A model generated the notes under the pieces. It was not told where the DNA came from, ran no database searches, and saw only the letters and a list, made by a program, of their open reading frames with translations. From assembly GCA_937960435.1 (NCBI GenBank), contig CALGPN010000020.1:1-38134 (forward strand): a stretch of 38,134 nucleotides of DNA, read 5' to 3'. Origin of the DNA: an uncultured Desulfosoma sp. (GTDB lineage Bacteria; Desulfobacterota; Syntrophobacteria; Syntrophobacterales; DSM-9756). The position numbers were made by a program, and so were the translations under genes. Of the stretch, positions 16,118 to 25,171 are shown one piece after another (position 1 is the first letter of the stretch; each line of letters opens with the position of its first letter).

Positions 16118-17956
16118 TTAGACTCGACCGTTCTTTTCCATTTCTTCCATCTTGGCCAGGTCTTCAAAGCGGATGTCGATGCCCAAGATGCCGACGATTT
16201 CTTCCAAATCGTTACGGATGGGCGCCGACACCGTGATGCACAAAGCGCCCGTGTACCGAGACGTATAAAAATCGGTGACGTGCACCTTGCCGTCCCTCAT
16301 GGGTTCGATAAACCATGGGCGGTCGGAAAGGTCTTCTCCCACCTGGGCCGATTCGTATTTGGCCCGATCGGTGATATGGGTGATGTTGCGGGTGATTTTG
16401 CGGCCTTCCGCGTCCGTGACGTAGACGTACTGGATGAACGGGTTGAGTTCCAAAAGGGTCTGCAGGACGGGTTCCTGCAGGGACGGATCCATACTCTTGA
16501 TGGCCGCGTTTTCCACCACTTCGGCCACCAAGTGGGCCGCCAGGGATCGGGCGCGTTCCTTGAGCCGATCGAATTCACTGACGAAGTACTCGGGCAGGTA
16601 CCGTCTCGCCCATCGTTCCAATTCCTCGTTGGAAATGGAGGTCGTGCGCCCGGCTGCATATTCTTCCATGACGCGCTTGTGAATCTTCACAATGCCCGGA
16701 TGGCGCTTGTCGAGCCTCCGGTCTCCGGTCAAACGCAGGCGGTTGTTCACCCAGTAGGCGATGCCGGCCACACCGGATTTGTCCGTAATAATGACGCTCA
16801 CGGGTCGTTTCAGGAGCCGCCTCGTATCGAAGATGTTGTAGATTTCTTCATCCTTCACGAGACCGTCGGCGTGAATCCCCGCTTTGGTCGCGTTGAAGTC
16901 CTCGCCCACAAAAGGATAGTTGGGCGGGATGCGATAGCCCAGCTCCTTTTGGAAATATTCCGCGGCATCGGTGATGGCCGTTGTGTCGATCCCGTCCATG
17001 GAACCTCGAAGGCCGATGTATTCCATGATGAGGCCTTCGATGGGGGCATTGCCGGTGCGTTCCCCGAAGCCGAGGAGCGTCCCGTTGGCTCCGCTGCAGC
17101 CGTAGAGCCACGCCGTGGCGGCACAGACAAGCACCTTGTGGAAATCGTTGTGGCCGTGCCATTCCAGCAGATGCCCCGGAACACCCGCCTCATCGATGAA
17201 CGCTCGCACCAGCTTCGGGACGCTTCGAGGCAGGGCGGCGCCGGGATAGGTCACCCCGAAGCCCATGGTGTCGCAGAGGCGGATCTTGATGTCGATGCCG
17301 CTGTCCTCCCGAAGTTTCATGAGTTCGATGGCGAACGGAATGCAGAACCCGTAGGTGTCGGCCCGGGTCACGTCTTCGAAGTGGCAGCGCGGGACAATGC
17401 CCTTTTCCAAGGCGGCTTTCACGATGGCGAGATATTTTTCGAGCGCCTCCCGACGGGACATCTTCATCTTGAGGAAAATGTGGTAGTCAGAAACCGACGT
17501 CAGGATTCCCGTTTCCTTTAAGCCGGCATCCAGTACCAGCTGGAGGTCGGCGGCCACGGCCCGCACCCAGCCCGTGATCTCCGGATACCGATAGCCCTTG
17601 GCGAGGCACGCCTCCAGAGCCCGCCGATCCTTATCCGTGTAGAGAAAAAACTCGCTCTGACGAATGACGCCCTTGGGCCCCGACAACCGATGGAGGAACT
17701 CGAAGATTTTCTCAATCTGTTCCACCGTGTAGGGCGGTCGCGCCTGCTGGCCGTCGCGGAACGTCGTGTCCGTAATAAAGATGTCTTCCGCAGGGTCAAT
17801 GGGAAGCAGCTTGTGATCGAAATCGATCCTGGGAACCTCCACATACGGGAAGACGTTGCGCATGAGGTTGGGTTCCGGAACGTCCACCAGGCGGTGGTGC
17901 CAAAACCCCGAATGCTCGTGGTCCAAGACACGTTTCTTCTCGTTCCATCGGGCCAT
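16118..17956 (-). CDS. LeuA/homocitrate-synthase-type enzyme fused to a Cache-like sensor domain; candidate Re-citrate synthase
   Basis: The 612-residue protein has an N-terminal HMGL-like TIM barrel: metal and catalytic motif DTTFRDG (63-69), HGHND (267-271) and GFGERTGN (296-303), followed by the linker domain (about 350-460). This is the acetyl-CoA-dependent acyltransferase family of isopropylmalate, homocitrate and Re-citrate synthases. It has no LeuA-type allosteric domain. Residues about 470-602 resemble a PDC/Cache ligand-binding domain (DRPWFIEPM, TDFYTSRYTGALCITVS, VGILGIDIRFEDL), usually found outside the cell in sensors. No signal or membrane segment precedes it, so it would be cytosolic. 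GGGGAGG precedes the ATG. It starts 6 bases after aspS. The Re-citrate role is inference. Confidence 0.75.
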   Translation of the reverse strand: MARWNEKKRVLDHEHSGFWHHRLVDVPEPNLMRNVFPYVEVPRIDFDHKLLPIDPAEDIFITDTTFRDGQQARPPYTVEQIEKIFEFLHRLSGPKGVIRQSEFFLYTDKDRRALEACLAKGYRYPEITGWVRAVAADLQLVLDAGLKETGILTSVSDYHIFLKMKMSRREALEKYLAIVKAALEKGIVPRCHFEDVTRADTYGFCIPFAIELMKLREDSGIDIKIRLCDTMGFGVTYPGAALPRSVPKLVRAFIDEAGVPGHLLEWHGHNDFHKVLVCAATAWLYGCSGANGTLLGFGERTGNAPIEGLIMEYIGLRGSMDGIDTTAITDAAEYFQKELGYRIPPNYPFVGEDFNATKAGIHADGLVKDEEIYNIFDTRRLLKRPVSVIITDKSGVAGIAYWVNNRLRLTGDRRLDKRHPGIVKIHKRVMEEYAAGRTTSISNEELERWARRYLPEYFVSEFDRLKERARSLAAHLVAEVVENAAIKSMDPSLQEPVLQTLLELNPFIQYVYVTDAEGRKITRNITHITDRAKYESAQVGEDLSDRPWFIEPMRDGKVHVTDFYTSRYTGALCITVSAPIRNDLEEIVGILGIDIRFEDLAKMEEMEKNGRV

Positions 17957-17962
17957 GGAGGG

Positions 17963-19789
17963 TTACCTCCCCTCTTTTTCCACCTTGATGCACAGTTCCA
18001 AGAGCTGGCTCACATCCGGTTCTGACGGCGCCCCGCTCATGAGGCATGTGGCTTTTTGCGTCTTCGGAAACGCAATGACGTCCCGGATGGAAGAAGCGCC
18101 GGCCATGAGCATGACCAGCCGGTCGAAACCGAACGCGATCCCGCCGTGGGGCGGTGCGCCGTACTGCAACGCATCCAGCAGAAACCCGAACTTTTCGCGG
18201 GCTTCCCGTTCGCCGATGCCCAGGGCCCCGAAGATCCTCTTTTGAACGTCTTCACGATGGATCCGGATGCTTCCCCCGCCGATTTCCGTCCCGTTGAGCA
18301 CGAGGTCATAGGCTCGGCTGCGCACCTTAAGCGGGTCCGTTTCCAGAAGATCCATATCCTCTTCCAGCGGGGATGTGAAGGGATGGTGCACCGCCACATA
18401 GCGTTTTTCATCGGGATCCCACTCCAACAGCGGGAAATGGGTGACCCAGCAGAACCGATACTCACCCGAGGGGATAAGGCCGAGCTGTTGGGCCAGCCGT
18501 GTGCGCACATTGCCCAGGGTTTCGTGGACCACGGCGGGCTGATCCGCCACAAAGAAAAGGATATCCCCGGGTCGGCCTTCCATTTTGTCGGTGATGGCCT
18601 GGCGCACCGATTCGGAAAGAAATTTAGCGATGGGCGACTGCCACCCATCGGGCTGCAGCTTGGCCCACGCCATCCCTTTGGCACCGAATTCTTGAGCATA
18701 TTGGACCAAATCGTCCAAGTCTTTTCGGGAAAGCCGCCCGCCGTCGGGAAGTCGGAGGCTCTTCACCACCCCGCCCCGATCCGCTGCGTCCCGAAACACC
18801 CGAAAGTCGCAGCCCTTGACCACCTGGGTCAGATCGGTGAGTTCCAGCCCGAAGCGCAGGTCCGGCCGATCCGTGCCGTAGCGTTCCATGGCCTCCCGGT
18901 ACGGCAGCCGAGGAAACGGCACGGGGACGTCCCGCCCCAAAAGCTCTTTGAACAAAACGCCCATCCACCCTTCGATCAGCGGATAGACGTCCTCTTCCTC
19001 GATAAAGCTCATCTCCAAGTCCAGCTGCGTGAATTCCGGCTGCCGGTCCGCCCTCAGGTCCTCGTCTCGAAAGCACTTGACGATCTGCATGTAGCGCTCG
19101 AAGCCGGCTACCATGAGCAATTGCTTGAAAAGCTGGGGCGATTGGGGCAGGGCGTAAAACTTGCCGGGATTCACACGGCTCGGCACCAAATAGTCTCGCG
19201 CGCCTTCCGGAGTGCTTTTGGTCAGCACGGGGGTTTCCACCTCGATGAAGCCCCGCTCGGCAAAATAATTGCGTGTGAGGAAAGCCGCCCGGTGTCGCAG
19301 CCGCAAGTTGGCCTGCATGGAAGGCCGCCGCAGATCTAGGTATCGGTACTTCAGGCGCACGCTTTCGCTGGCCTCCGTTTCCTCTTCGATGAGGAAAGGC
19401 GGAGTCTTGGAGATGTTGAGGATTTTGAGGGCGTCGACGAGAACTTCAATTTCGCCCGTGCGCAATTTGGGGTTGGCCATGCCTTCAGGCCGCTTGCGCA
19501 CCACCCCTTTGACGGCGATGACATATTCGCTGCGCAAGTCGTGGGCCGTCTCATGAGCGGCCGCATCGGCTTGCGGATCGAAAACGATCTGGGTGATCCC
19601 TTCCCGATCTCTCAAGTCCACGAAGATAAGCCCGCCGTGGTCGCGGCGCCTTTGAACCCAGCCCATCAAGACGACCTCCCGGCCAACGTGGTCGAGCCGA
19701 AGGCTGCCGCAGTCATGGCTGCGGCGCCAGCCGTCGAGGGATTCCAGAACGATCGATGGCGATTCTATCTGCTTGGCTTCTTGATCCAC
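17963..19789 (-). CDS. aspS: Aspartyl-tRNA synthetase
   Basis: A bacterial-type class II synthetase of about 608 residues. It has an N-terminal OB anticodon-binding domain (about 25-125; [19 protein letters not shown]), class II motif 2 in [20 protein letters not shown], an inserted GAD domain (about 300-420) and motif 3 in [15 protein letters not shown]. The C-terminal [17 protein letters not shown] signature is typical. GTG at 19789 is the start, with AGGAG upstream. It follows hisS after a 130-base gap and precedes the LeuA-like gene by 6 bases. Whether it is discriminating or also makes Asp-tRNA(Asn) cannot be decided here. Confidence 0.97.
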   Translation of the reverse strand: MDQEAKQIESPSIVLESLDGWRRSHDCGSLRLDHVGREVVLMGWVQRRRDHGGLIFVDLRDREGITQIVFDPQADAAAHETAHDLRSEYVIAVKGVVRKRPEGMANPKLRTGEIEVLVDALKILNISKTPPFLIEEETEASESVRLKYRYLDLRRPSMQANLRLRHRAAFLTRNYFAERGFIEVETPVLTKSTPEGARDYLVPSRVNPGKFYALPQSPQLFKQLLMVAGFERYMQIVKCFRDEDLRADRQPEFTQLDLEMSFIEEEDVYPLIEGWMGVLFKELLGRDVPVPFPRLPYREAMERYGTDRPDLRFGLELTDLTQVVKGCDFRVFRDAADRGGVVKSLRLPDGGRLSRKDLDDLVQYAQEFGAKGMAWAKLQPDGWQSPIAKFLSESVRQAITDKMEGRPGDILFFVADQPAVVHETLGNVRTRLAQQLGLIPSGEYRFCWVTHFPLLEWDPDEKRYVAVHHPFTSPLEEDMDLLETDPLKVRSRAYDLVLNGTEIGGGSIRIHREDVQKRIFGALGIGEREAREKFGFLLDALQYGAPPHGGIAFGFDRLVMLMAGASSIRDVIAFPKTQKATCLMSGAPSEPDVSQLLELCIKVEKEGR

Positions 19790-19919
19790 TCCGCGCTCCT
19801 ATTCGTTCAACGTCTCCATGCCCCGTGTCGTTTTCCAGGGGTGTCGGCCCAACCCCGGAGCCTCGCCCCGAGAGTCGACTGCCTGTACCGTGCCGGGGCG
19901 TTCATAAGCTCTCTCGGCC

Positions 19920-21221
19920 TCACACAGGCTCTTGTGCTCTATCCGGCGCCCCTCCCGAAGAGCCGTCCCGTCGGCTGAAAAATTCCACCAGGCCCGAGAG
20001 GGGGACTTCCTTCTGGGATTTCTCCTTCATGTTTCGCACGACGGCAACGCCCCTTTGGAGCTCCTCCTCTCCGAGGATGACCACGTAGGCCGCCGCCAGT
20101 TTGTCGGCCCGACGCATTTGGCTTTTCAAGCTTCCGCCGCCGTAGGCCATCTCCACGCCCAGGCCGGAGCGCCTGAGCGCCTGAGCCGTGCGAAACGCTT
20201 CGGAAACGGCCTTTTCCCCGAGGACCGCCATGAACACCTCAGGCGCCGGACCTTGGAGGCTTCGCCCTTGTTGTAATAGCAGAATCAGCCGTTCCATCCC
20301 GATGGCAAAACCGATCCCCGGAAGATCGGGCCCGCCGAGATCGCGCATGAGCCCGTCGTATCGTCCGCCGCCGCCGACGGCATTTTGCGCCCCCAGCCGA
20401 TCCGTGATCACTTCAAAAGTGGTGCGCATATAGTAGTCGAGCCCGCGCACCATGCGCGGGTCCACCATAAAGGGCACGCCAAGCCCGCCCAGGTAACTTT
20501 GCACTTTTTCAAAATGGCGGGCGCAGTCCTCGCACAGGTGATCGAGCAGTTGCGGGGCGCCCGTCAGCGCCTCGCGGCAGCGGTCCACCTTGCAGTCAAA
20601 GACTCGCAAAGGATTCACATGACGACGTCGGTCGCAATCAGGACAAAGGGATGGGGCCCGATGGTGCAGAAACCGTTTGAGATCTTCTCGAAACGAGGGC
20701 CGGCACGCGGGGCAGCCCAGGGAATTGATATGAAGAGCCACGTCGGCAAGCCCGATCCGCTCAAGAAAATCACACAACATGACCATGAGTTCGGCGTCCA
20801 GCAACGGGTCGTCGATACCGAACACTTCGGCGTCGATCTGGTGGAACTGACGGTATCGGCCCTTCTGGGGCCGCTCATGGCGGAACATGGGACCGATGGT
20901 GTAAAACTTGCGCGCCAGGGGATCCGCTTGAAGGTTATGCTCGATAAAAGCACGGACGACGGACGCCGTCGCTTCCGGCCGCAACGCCAGCCATTGACCT
21001 TTGCGATCGGCAAAAGCGTACATTTCCTTTTCCACAATGTCCGTGCTTTCGCCGATGCTCCGGGCGAAAAGCTCCAGTTTTTCCACCAGAGGGGTTCGAA
21101 TCTCCCGATACCCGTAGAGCTCCAGCACCTCCCGAGCCGTCGCCTCCACCATCTGCCACCACGGGACAGCTTCGGGCAAAATGTCGTTCATCCCCCGTAC
21201 CGCTTGCACGCGTTCCACCAC
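19920..21221 (-). CDS. hisS: Histidyl-tRNA synthetase
   Basis: A class II synthetase of about 433 residues for tRNA-His. Seen are the typical N-terminus VQAVRGMNDILP, motif 2 in PMFRHERPQKGRYRQFHQ, histidine-binding RGLDYYMRTTFEV and GGGGRYDGL, and the C-terminal anticodon domain from about 325. GTG codons at 21227, 21221 and 21218 compete as starts; GAGAGG stands 6 bases before 21221, so that one is used. It opens the row hisS-aspS-LeuA-like-rlpA-hisD and is divergent from the NtrC-type regulator. Confidence 0.96.
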   Translation of the reverse strand: MVERVQAVRGMNDILPEAVPWWQMVEATAREVLELYGYREIRTPLVEKLELFARSIGESTDIVEKEMYAFADRKGQWLALRPEATASVVRAFIEHNLQADPLARKFYTIGPMFRHERPQKGRYRQFHQIDAEVFGIDDPLLDAELMVMLCDFLERIGLADVALHINSLGCPACRPSFREDLKRFLHHRAPSLCPDCDRRRHVNPLRVFDCKVDRCREALTGAPQLLDHLCEDCARHFEKVQSYLGGLGVPFMVDPRMVRGLDYYMRTTFEVITDRLGAQNAVGGGGRYDGLMRDLGGPDLPGIGFAIGMERLILLLQQGRSLQGPAPEVFMAVLGEKAVSEAFRTAQALRRSGLGVEMAYGGGSLKSQMRRADKLAAAYVVILGEEELQRGVAVVRNMKEKSQKEVPLSGLVEFFSRRDGSSGGAPDRAQEPV

Positions 21222-21321
21222 CGACACCCTCTCGTCCCGTTTTCCTCAGCCCGGCGGCCTTGCAAAACAGGAAAATTTTTCTTGAAAATCCTCACCATGC
21301 ATCCCAAGTCATAAACGGTTT

Positions 21322-21350
21322 CTAGTAGAAAACGGCCATGGCAAAGTCAA
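21322..21350 (-). promoter_or_regulatory. Possible promoter for hisS
   Basis: On the minus strand TTGACT (21345-21350), 17 bases, then TACTAG (21322-21327). The -35 box is good and the -10 box weak. The -10 region lies in a short inverted repeat (GGTTTCTAGTAGAAAACGG on the plus strand, 21317-21335). Confidence 0.4.
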
Positions 21351-21427
21351 GGAAAACCTCGGCCGGTCCGACGGGCGCCGAAGGCCCTTCACCGCCCGCA
21401 CGTCAAAGTCTTGACTGGACAACAAAA

Positions 21428-21436
21428 TGCTATACA
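21428..21436 (+). promoter_or_regulatory. Extended -10 promoter for the NtrC-type regulator
   Basis: TGCTATACA at 21428-21436 has the TG-N-TATAnn pattern of an extended -10. A TTGACT at 21411-21416 is only 14 bases upstream of the hexamer, too close for a normal -35. The regulator starts about 60 bases downstream. Confidence 0.5.
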
Positions 21437-21494
21437 CTGCGGCACAGCAGTCGCGCGGCAACCCGGAAAGGTTTCCTACGGCAGGGAGCGACGG

Positions 21495-22889
21495 ATGGAT
21501 GCACGGGTACCTCTCGGCGAGATTCTGGTGGTGGATGACACTCCCGAAACCCTTCAGGTGATCGTGGAAGGGCTGCGAGAGGAAGGCTATCGCGTGGACA
21601 TGGCCTCCAGCGGCATGGAGGCCGTCCAGAAGGCGTCCCAAAATTTCTATGACGTGGTTTTGACGGATCTGGTCATGCCGGGCGTCGACGGCATGCAGGT
21701 GCTGGCCCATTTCGCGGAACACCATCCCGAAACGGTCGTCATCGTTCTTACGGGGTATGCAACCATCGAAACGGCCGTTGAGGCCATGAAACGGGGCGCT
21801 TTCGATTATCTCACGAAACCGGCCAAATTGGACGAAATCCTCGTAGTTCTCGAAAGAGCCAGGGAACTCATCGCCCTGCGTTCCGAAAACGACCTCCTGA
21901 AATCTCAACTCCAAGCCCGATACGGGTTCGACAAGATCATCGGCCAAAGCTCCGTGATGCAGTCCATCTATCGCGTGATCGAACGGGTCGCCCGAACGGA
22001 AACCACTGTTCTGATCACGGGGGAGAGCGGCACGGGCAAGGAACTCATCGCCAACGCCATCCATTACAACAGCGAACGAAAAGACAAGCCCTTGGTGCCC
22101 ATCAATTGCGGGGCCATTCCCGAAGAGCTGCTGGAGAGCGAACTTTTCGGCCACGAAAAGGGTGCCTTTACCGGGGCCTTGCGGGACCGCAAGGGGCGTT
22201 TCGAACTGGCCCATCAGGGAACCGTTTTTCTGGATGAAATCGGTGACATGAGCCCTAAGCTTCAGGTGAAGCTACTGCGGTTTCTGCAGGAACGCAAATT
22301 CGAGCGAGTCGGTGGGTCTCGCACCATCGAAGTGGATGTGCGCATCATCGCCGCAACCAACAAGGACCTAGAAAGCGCCGTCAGAAACGGCTCCTTTCGT
22401 GAAGACCTTTACTTCCGGCTCAACGTCATCCCCATTCACGTGCCGCCATTGCGGGCGCGGGAAGGGGATATCCCGTTGCTTGTCCAACATTTTCTACGGT
22501 TGCACTGCCACAAAAAAGGCCTCCCTTTGAAGAAAATGTCCAAGGAAGCCCTCTCGTGCATGGAAGCCTACGAATGGCCCGGAAATGTCCGAGAGCTGGA
22601 AAACCTCATCGAACGCCTGGTCATCCTCACCGAGGGCGACGTCATCCAGATCCAGGATCTGCCGGACCGAGTCCGCAAGGCCGCTCCCAAGCCCGCCGTG
22701 CCGGCCGTTGAGATCGGCGAGGAAGGCATCGACCTCAAACAGATCCTGGAGGATCTCGAAAACAGGCTCATTATGGATGCCCTGCGCAAGGCTGGGGGCG
22801 TCAAAAACCAAGCGGCCAAACTCTTGGGCCTCAACCGCACCACCCTCATCGAAAAGCTCAAGAAAAAACAGCTGCACATCCCCATCTGA
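21495..22889 (+). CDS. Sigma-54-dependent response regulator, NtrC family
   Basis: The 464-residue product has three domains. A receiver (about 8-120) has the acidic pair D14-D15, phospho-acceptor D58 (LTDLVMPG) and the lysine in YLTKPAKLDE. An AAA+ sigma-54 activation domain (about 145-375) has Walker A GESGTGKE, the GAFTGA loop that contacts sigma-54 and Walker B FLDEIGDM. A Fis-type helix-turn-helix ends it (about 415-460; NQAAKLLGLNRTTLIEKLK). It should bind enhancer sites and activate RpoN promoters when phosphorylated. No histidine kinase is adjacent, so partner and regulon are unknown. The ATG at 21495 has GGGAG 6 bases upstream. Confidence 0.93.
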   Translation: MDARVPLGEILVVDDTPETLQVIVEGLREEGYRVDMASSGMEAVQKASQNFYDVVLTDLVMPGVDGMQVLAHFAEHHPETVVIVLTGYATIETAVEAMKRGAFDYLTKPAKLDEILVVLERARELIALRSENDLLKSQLQARYGFDKIIGQSSVMQSIYRVIERVARTETTVLITGESGTGKELIANAIHYNSERKDKPLVPINCGAIPEELLESELFGHEKGAFTGALRDRKGRFELAHQGTVFLDEIGDMSPKLQVKLLRFLQERKFERVGGSRTIEVDVRIIAATNKDLESAVRNGSFREDLYFRLNVIPIHVPPLRAREGDIPLLVQHFLRLHCHKKGLPLKKMSKEALSCMEAYEWPGNVRELENLIERLVILTEGDVIQIQDLPDRVRKAAPKPAVPAVEIGEEGIDLKQILEDLENRLIMDALRKAGGVKNQAAKLLGLNRTTLIEKLKKKQLHIPI

Positions 22890-23219
22890 CCGCCAGAAGC
22901 CTGCCTCCCCCCTCAGCTCGCCTTCTTCTCCGTCAAAAGGGTCTGCGTCGCCTTCTGTCCTTTCACGGCTTGTTCCGCCCGGACCGAGGTCGGCCGAGCG
23001 AGGCTTACCTTTACACGCACGGCCCATGCCGGCCCTTCCCTACCGCACCCTGCAAAACGCCATGAAACGCCGACGCACAGGCTTCCCCGCTTGAAGCTCG
23101 AGCGTTTTTTCCGTTCTTGGTTTGCCGAACCTTTAGGTGTATAGATCGCTTTTCCCGGAAAGGCCGAGATCCGATGCGGTACGCTCGCCGGAGGTCTTTT
23201 ACGTCGGTGGAAAGGGGGA
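22890..23219. other. Intergenic region before the permease gene
   Basis: About 330 bases without a convincing gene. A short reading frame on the minus strand (22913-23242) is rich in Arg and Lys, has no ribosome site or recognisable motif, and looks like a by-product of GC-rich sequence. The only signal I see is the promoter at 23117-23145. Confidence 0.5.
23117..23145 (+). promoter_or_regulatory. Possible promoter for the SLC13/ArsB-type permease
   Basis: TTGGTT (23117-23122), 17 bases, then TATAGA (23140-23145), about 75 bases before the permease start. Confidence 0.4.
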
Positions 23220-24452
23220 GTGCGTTTGGAGACAACGATCATCGCCGTGTTCGTCGTCGCTTACCTCGGGGTCGCTCTCGGCCGCATTCCGGGTCTCGCC
23301 TTAGACCGTACGGGGATCGCCCTCCTTGGGGCCATGACCATGGTGGCCGTCGGCGCCATGAACACCAAGGAAGCCCTGGAGGCCATCGACATCCCGACAA
23401 TTCTCCTCCTTTACGGGCTCATGGTCCTTTCCGCCCAATTTCGACTGGCCGGCTTTTACACATGGACGGCACTCAGAATCATGCGGTGGCTCGACCATCC
23501 CTGGAAGTTCCTCTTTCTCCTCATGATCACCACCGCCCTCCTTTCCGCCGTGCTGGCCAACGACATTGTCTGTCTCGCCTTCACCCCCGTGCTCACGGTC
23601 ACCTTGATTCGCCGCTCTCTCAATCCCGTCCCCTTTCTCATTGCCGTGGCCGTGGCCAGCAACATCGGCTCGGCGGCGACCATCATCGGCAACCCCCAAA
23701 ACATGCTCATCGGCCAAGTGGGCAAGCTGGATTTCTTACGTTTTTTCCTGTGGAACCTTCCTCCCGTGTCGGTATCCCTCGCAGCAGCTTTCGCCCTAAT
23801 CGTCGGGCTTTCCCGCAACAGGCTGACTCTGGACGCTGTGCGGATCGGCAAGGTCGTCGAAAGCCCATGGCCGTCGTTCGACGCTCACCAGGCCCGCAAG
23901 GGACTGTTTTACACCGCCGTTTTGATCATCCTCTTCTTTTCACCCGTCCCCAGGCACGTGACCGCCTTGGCCGTGGCGGGATGCCTGCTGTGCAGCCGAC
24001 GAATGAAAACGCGCTCCATCCTCGGCCTGGTGGATTGGCATCTGATCACCCTGTTTTGCAGCCTGTTCATCTTGGTCGGTGCCGTGGAAAAAGCCGGACT
24101 GCCTCGAATGATCATGGGCGGGCTAAATCATCATGCGGTCCATGTCACCGACCCTTACGTCCTGACTGCGGTGTCGGTGATTCTGTCCAACGTGACGAGC
24201 AATGTCCCGGCCGCGATGCTCCTGTCCAAATTCCTCCCTCCGCGTCATGAGACGCTTTGGTACGTCTTGGCCGCTTCCAGCACCTTTGCGGGAAACCTGG
24301 TCACCATCGGCAGCATCGCCAACCTCATCGTCATCGAAGAAGCCGCCGCCCACGGCGTCGGCATCTCCTTCCGCGAACATGCCCGCTACGGCGTGCCCAT
24401 CACCGTGGCCTCCCTGGCCGTCTTATGCCTCTGGATTTTCCTGAGCACATAA
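23220..24452 (+). CDS. SLC13/ArsB-superfamily anion permease
   Basis: A 410-residue inner-membrane protein with about ten hydrophobic segments in the two-repeat fold of the ion-transporter superfamily. Repeat signatures are ALLSAVLANDIVCLAFTPVL with ASNIGSAATIIGNPQNMLIG, and in the second half VILSNVTSNVPAAMLLSKF with GNLVTIGSIANLIV. The Asn-Pro and Ser-Asn-x-Thr segments are substrate-site elements in this superfamily. Substrates range from dicarboxylates and sulfate to arsenite, so none is assigned. GTG 23220 is one start; TTG 23226 has GGGGGAG 5 bases upstream and may be the true one. It is convergent with the isochorismatase gene. Confidence 0.85.
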   Translation: MRLETTIIAVFVVAYLGVALGRIPGLALDRTGIALLGAMTMVAVGAMNTKEALEAIDIPTILLLYGLMVLSAQFRLAGFYTWTALRIMRWLDHPWKFLFLLMITTALLSAVLANDIVCLAFTPVLTVTLIRRSLNPVPFLIAVAVASNIGSAATIIGNPQNMLIGQVGKLDFLRFFLWNLPPVSVSLAAAFALIVGLSRNRLTLDAVRIGKVVESPWPSFDAHQARKGLFYTAVLIILFFSPVPRHVTALAVAGCLLCSRRMKTRSILGLVDWHLITLFCSLFILVGAVEKAGLPRMIMGGLNHHAVHVTDPYVLTAVSVILSNVTSNVPAAMLLSKFLPPRHETLWYVLAASSTFAGNLVTIGSIANLIVIEEAAAHGVGISFREHARYGVPITVASLAVLCLWIFLST

Positions 24453-24457
24453 GACTC

Positions 24458-25027
24458 TTAAAATCTTTTCAAAATGGGCAAGGCCTTCCGGAATTCCGCC
24501 GTTCCGGCACGGTTGAGCCACTCAAAGGTGACCATCTCTGTGGACGTGATCACGGCGCCGGCCCGATCGAGCCTCTGAAGGCCGATCTGCCAATTGTGTT
24601 CGCTTCGGCTTGTCACGGCATCGCTCACCACATGCACCGTGTAGCCCAAACGGACCGCATGCGCTCCGGTATGGAAGATGCACACATGGGTTTCAATCCC
24701 GGCCAAGACGAGGGTTTTGCGCCCCGAAGCGGCAACGGCGCGGGCCATGGCCTCGTTTTCGAAGCAGCTGAATTCCACTTTGTTCAAGACGACGGGGTCG
24801 GCGACTTTCGCTGTGAGTTCGGGCAGGAAGCCCCCCAGTTTTTCGGCGTTGTGCTGGGAAAACAAGACGGGAATGTTCAGCACCGCGGCCATGTCCAAGA
24901 GGGCCGTGACATTGCTGACGACTCGGTCCTTGTGAACGCACAGATCCAACATGACGCTCTGCAGATCCACGAGAAAAAGCAGGCTCTCTTCCGGGCGAAT
25001 GAAACGACCGTGCAGGATTTGGCTCAT
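24458..25027 (-). CDS. Isochorismatase-family cysteine hydrolase
   Basis: A 189-residue cytosolic hydrolase with the family triad: D21 (LFLVDLQ), K83 (LNKVEFSCF) and nucleophile C116 (GIETHVCIFHT). The cis-peptide Ile-Glu-Thr-His before the cysteine is typical of the nicotinamidase/isochorismatase superfamily. Members hydrolyse amides, N-carbamoyl compounds or isochorismate; nothing here decides the substrate. GGAGGAG lies 5 bases before the ATG. It stands alone, with the porin terminator directly upstream. Confidence 0.9.
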   Translation of the reverse strand: MSQILHGRFIRPEESLLFLVDLQSVMLDLCVHKDRVVSNVTALLDMAAVLNIPVLFSQHNAEKLGGFLPELTAKVADPVVLNKVEFSCFENEAMARAVAASGRKTLVLAGIETHVCIFHTGAHAVRLGYTVHVVSDAVTSRSEHNWQIGLQRLDRAGAVITSTEMVTFEWLNRAGTAEFRKALPILKRF

Positions 25028-25110
25028 GGGTTCTCCTCCGGCGTGTTGTGAAGCCTCCCGACCCCGGTGTGCGAACCGCCCTTCCTTTCTCGACGCCGAG
25101 GCGCGGGGAG

Positions 25111-25149
25111 GAAAAGAGAAAGCCCGGAGAGGCTTCTCCAGGCTTTCTC
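25111..25149 (-). terminator. Rho-independent terminator after the FadL-type porin
   Basis: GAGAAAGCC (25116-25124) pairs perfectly with GGCTTTCTC (25141-25149); inside, GGAGA (25126-25130) pairs with TCTCC (25135-25139) around a GGCT loop. On the minus strand TTTTC follows (25111-25115). It is about 22 bases past the porin stop. Confidence 0.85.
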
Positions 25150-25171
25150 CGTGAGGTTCACAGCTATTTTC

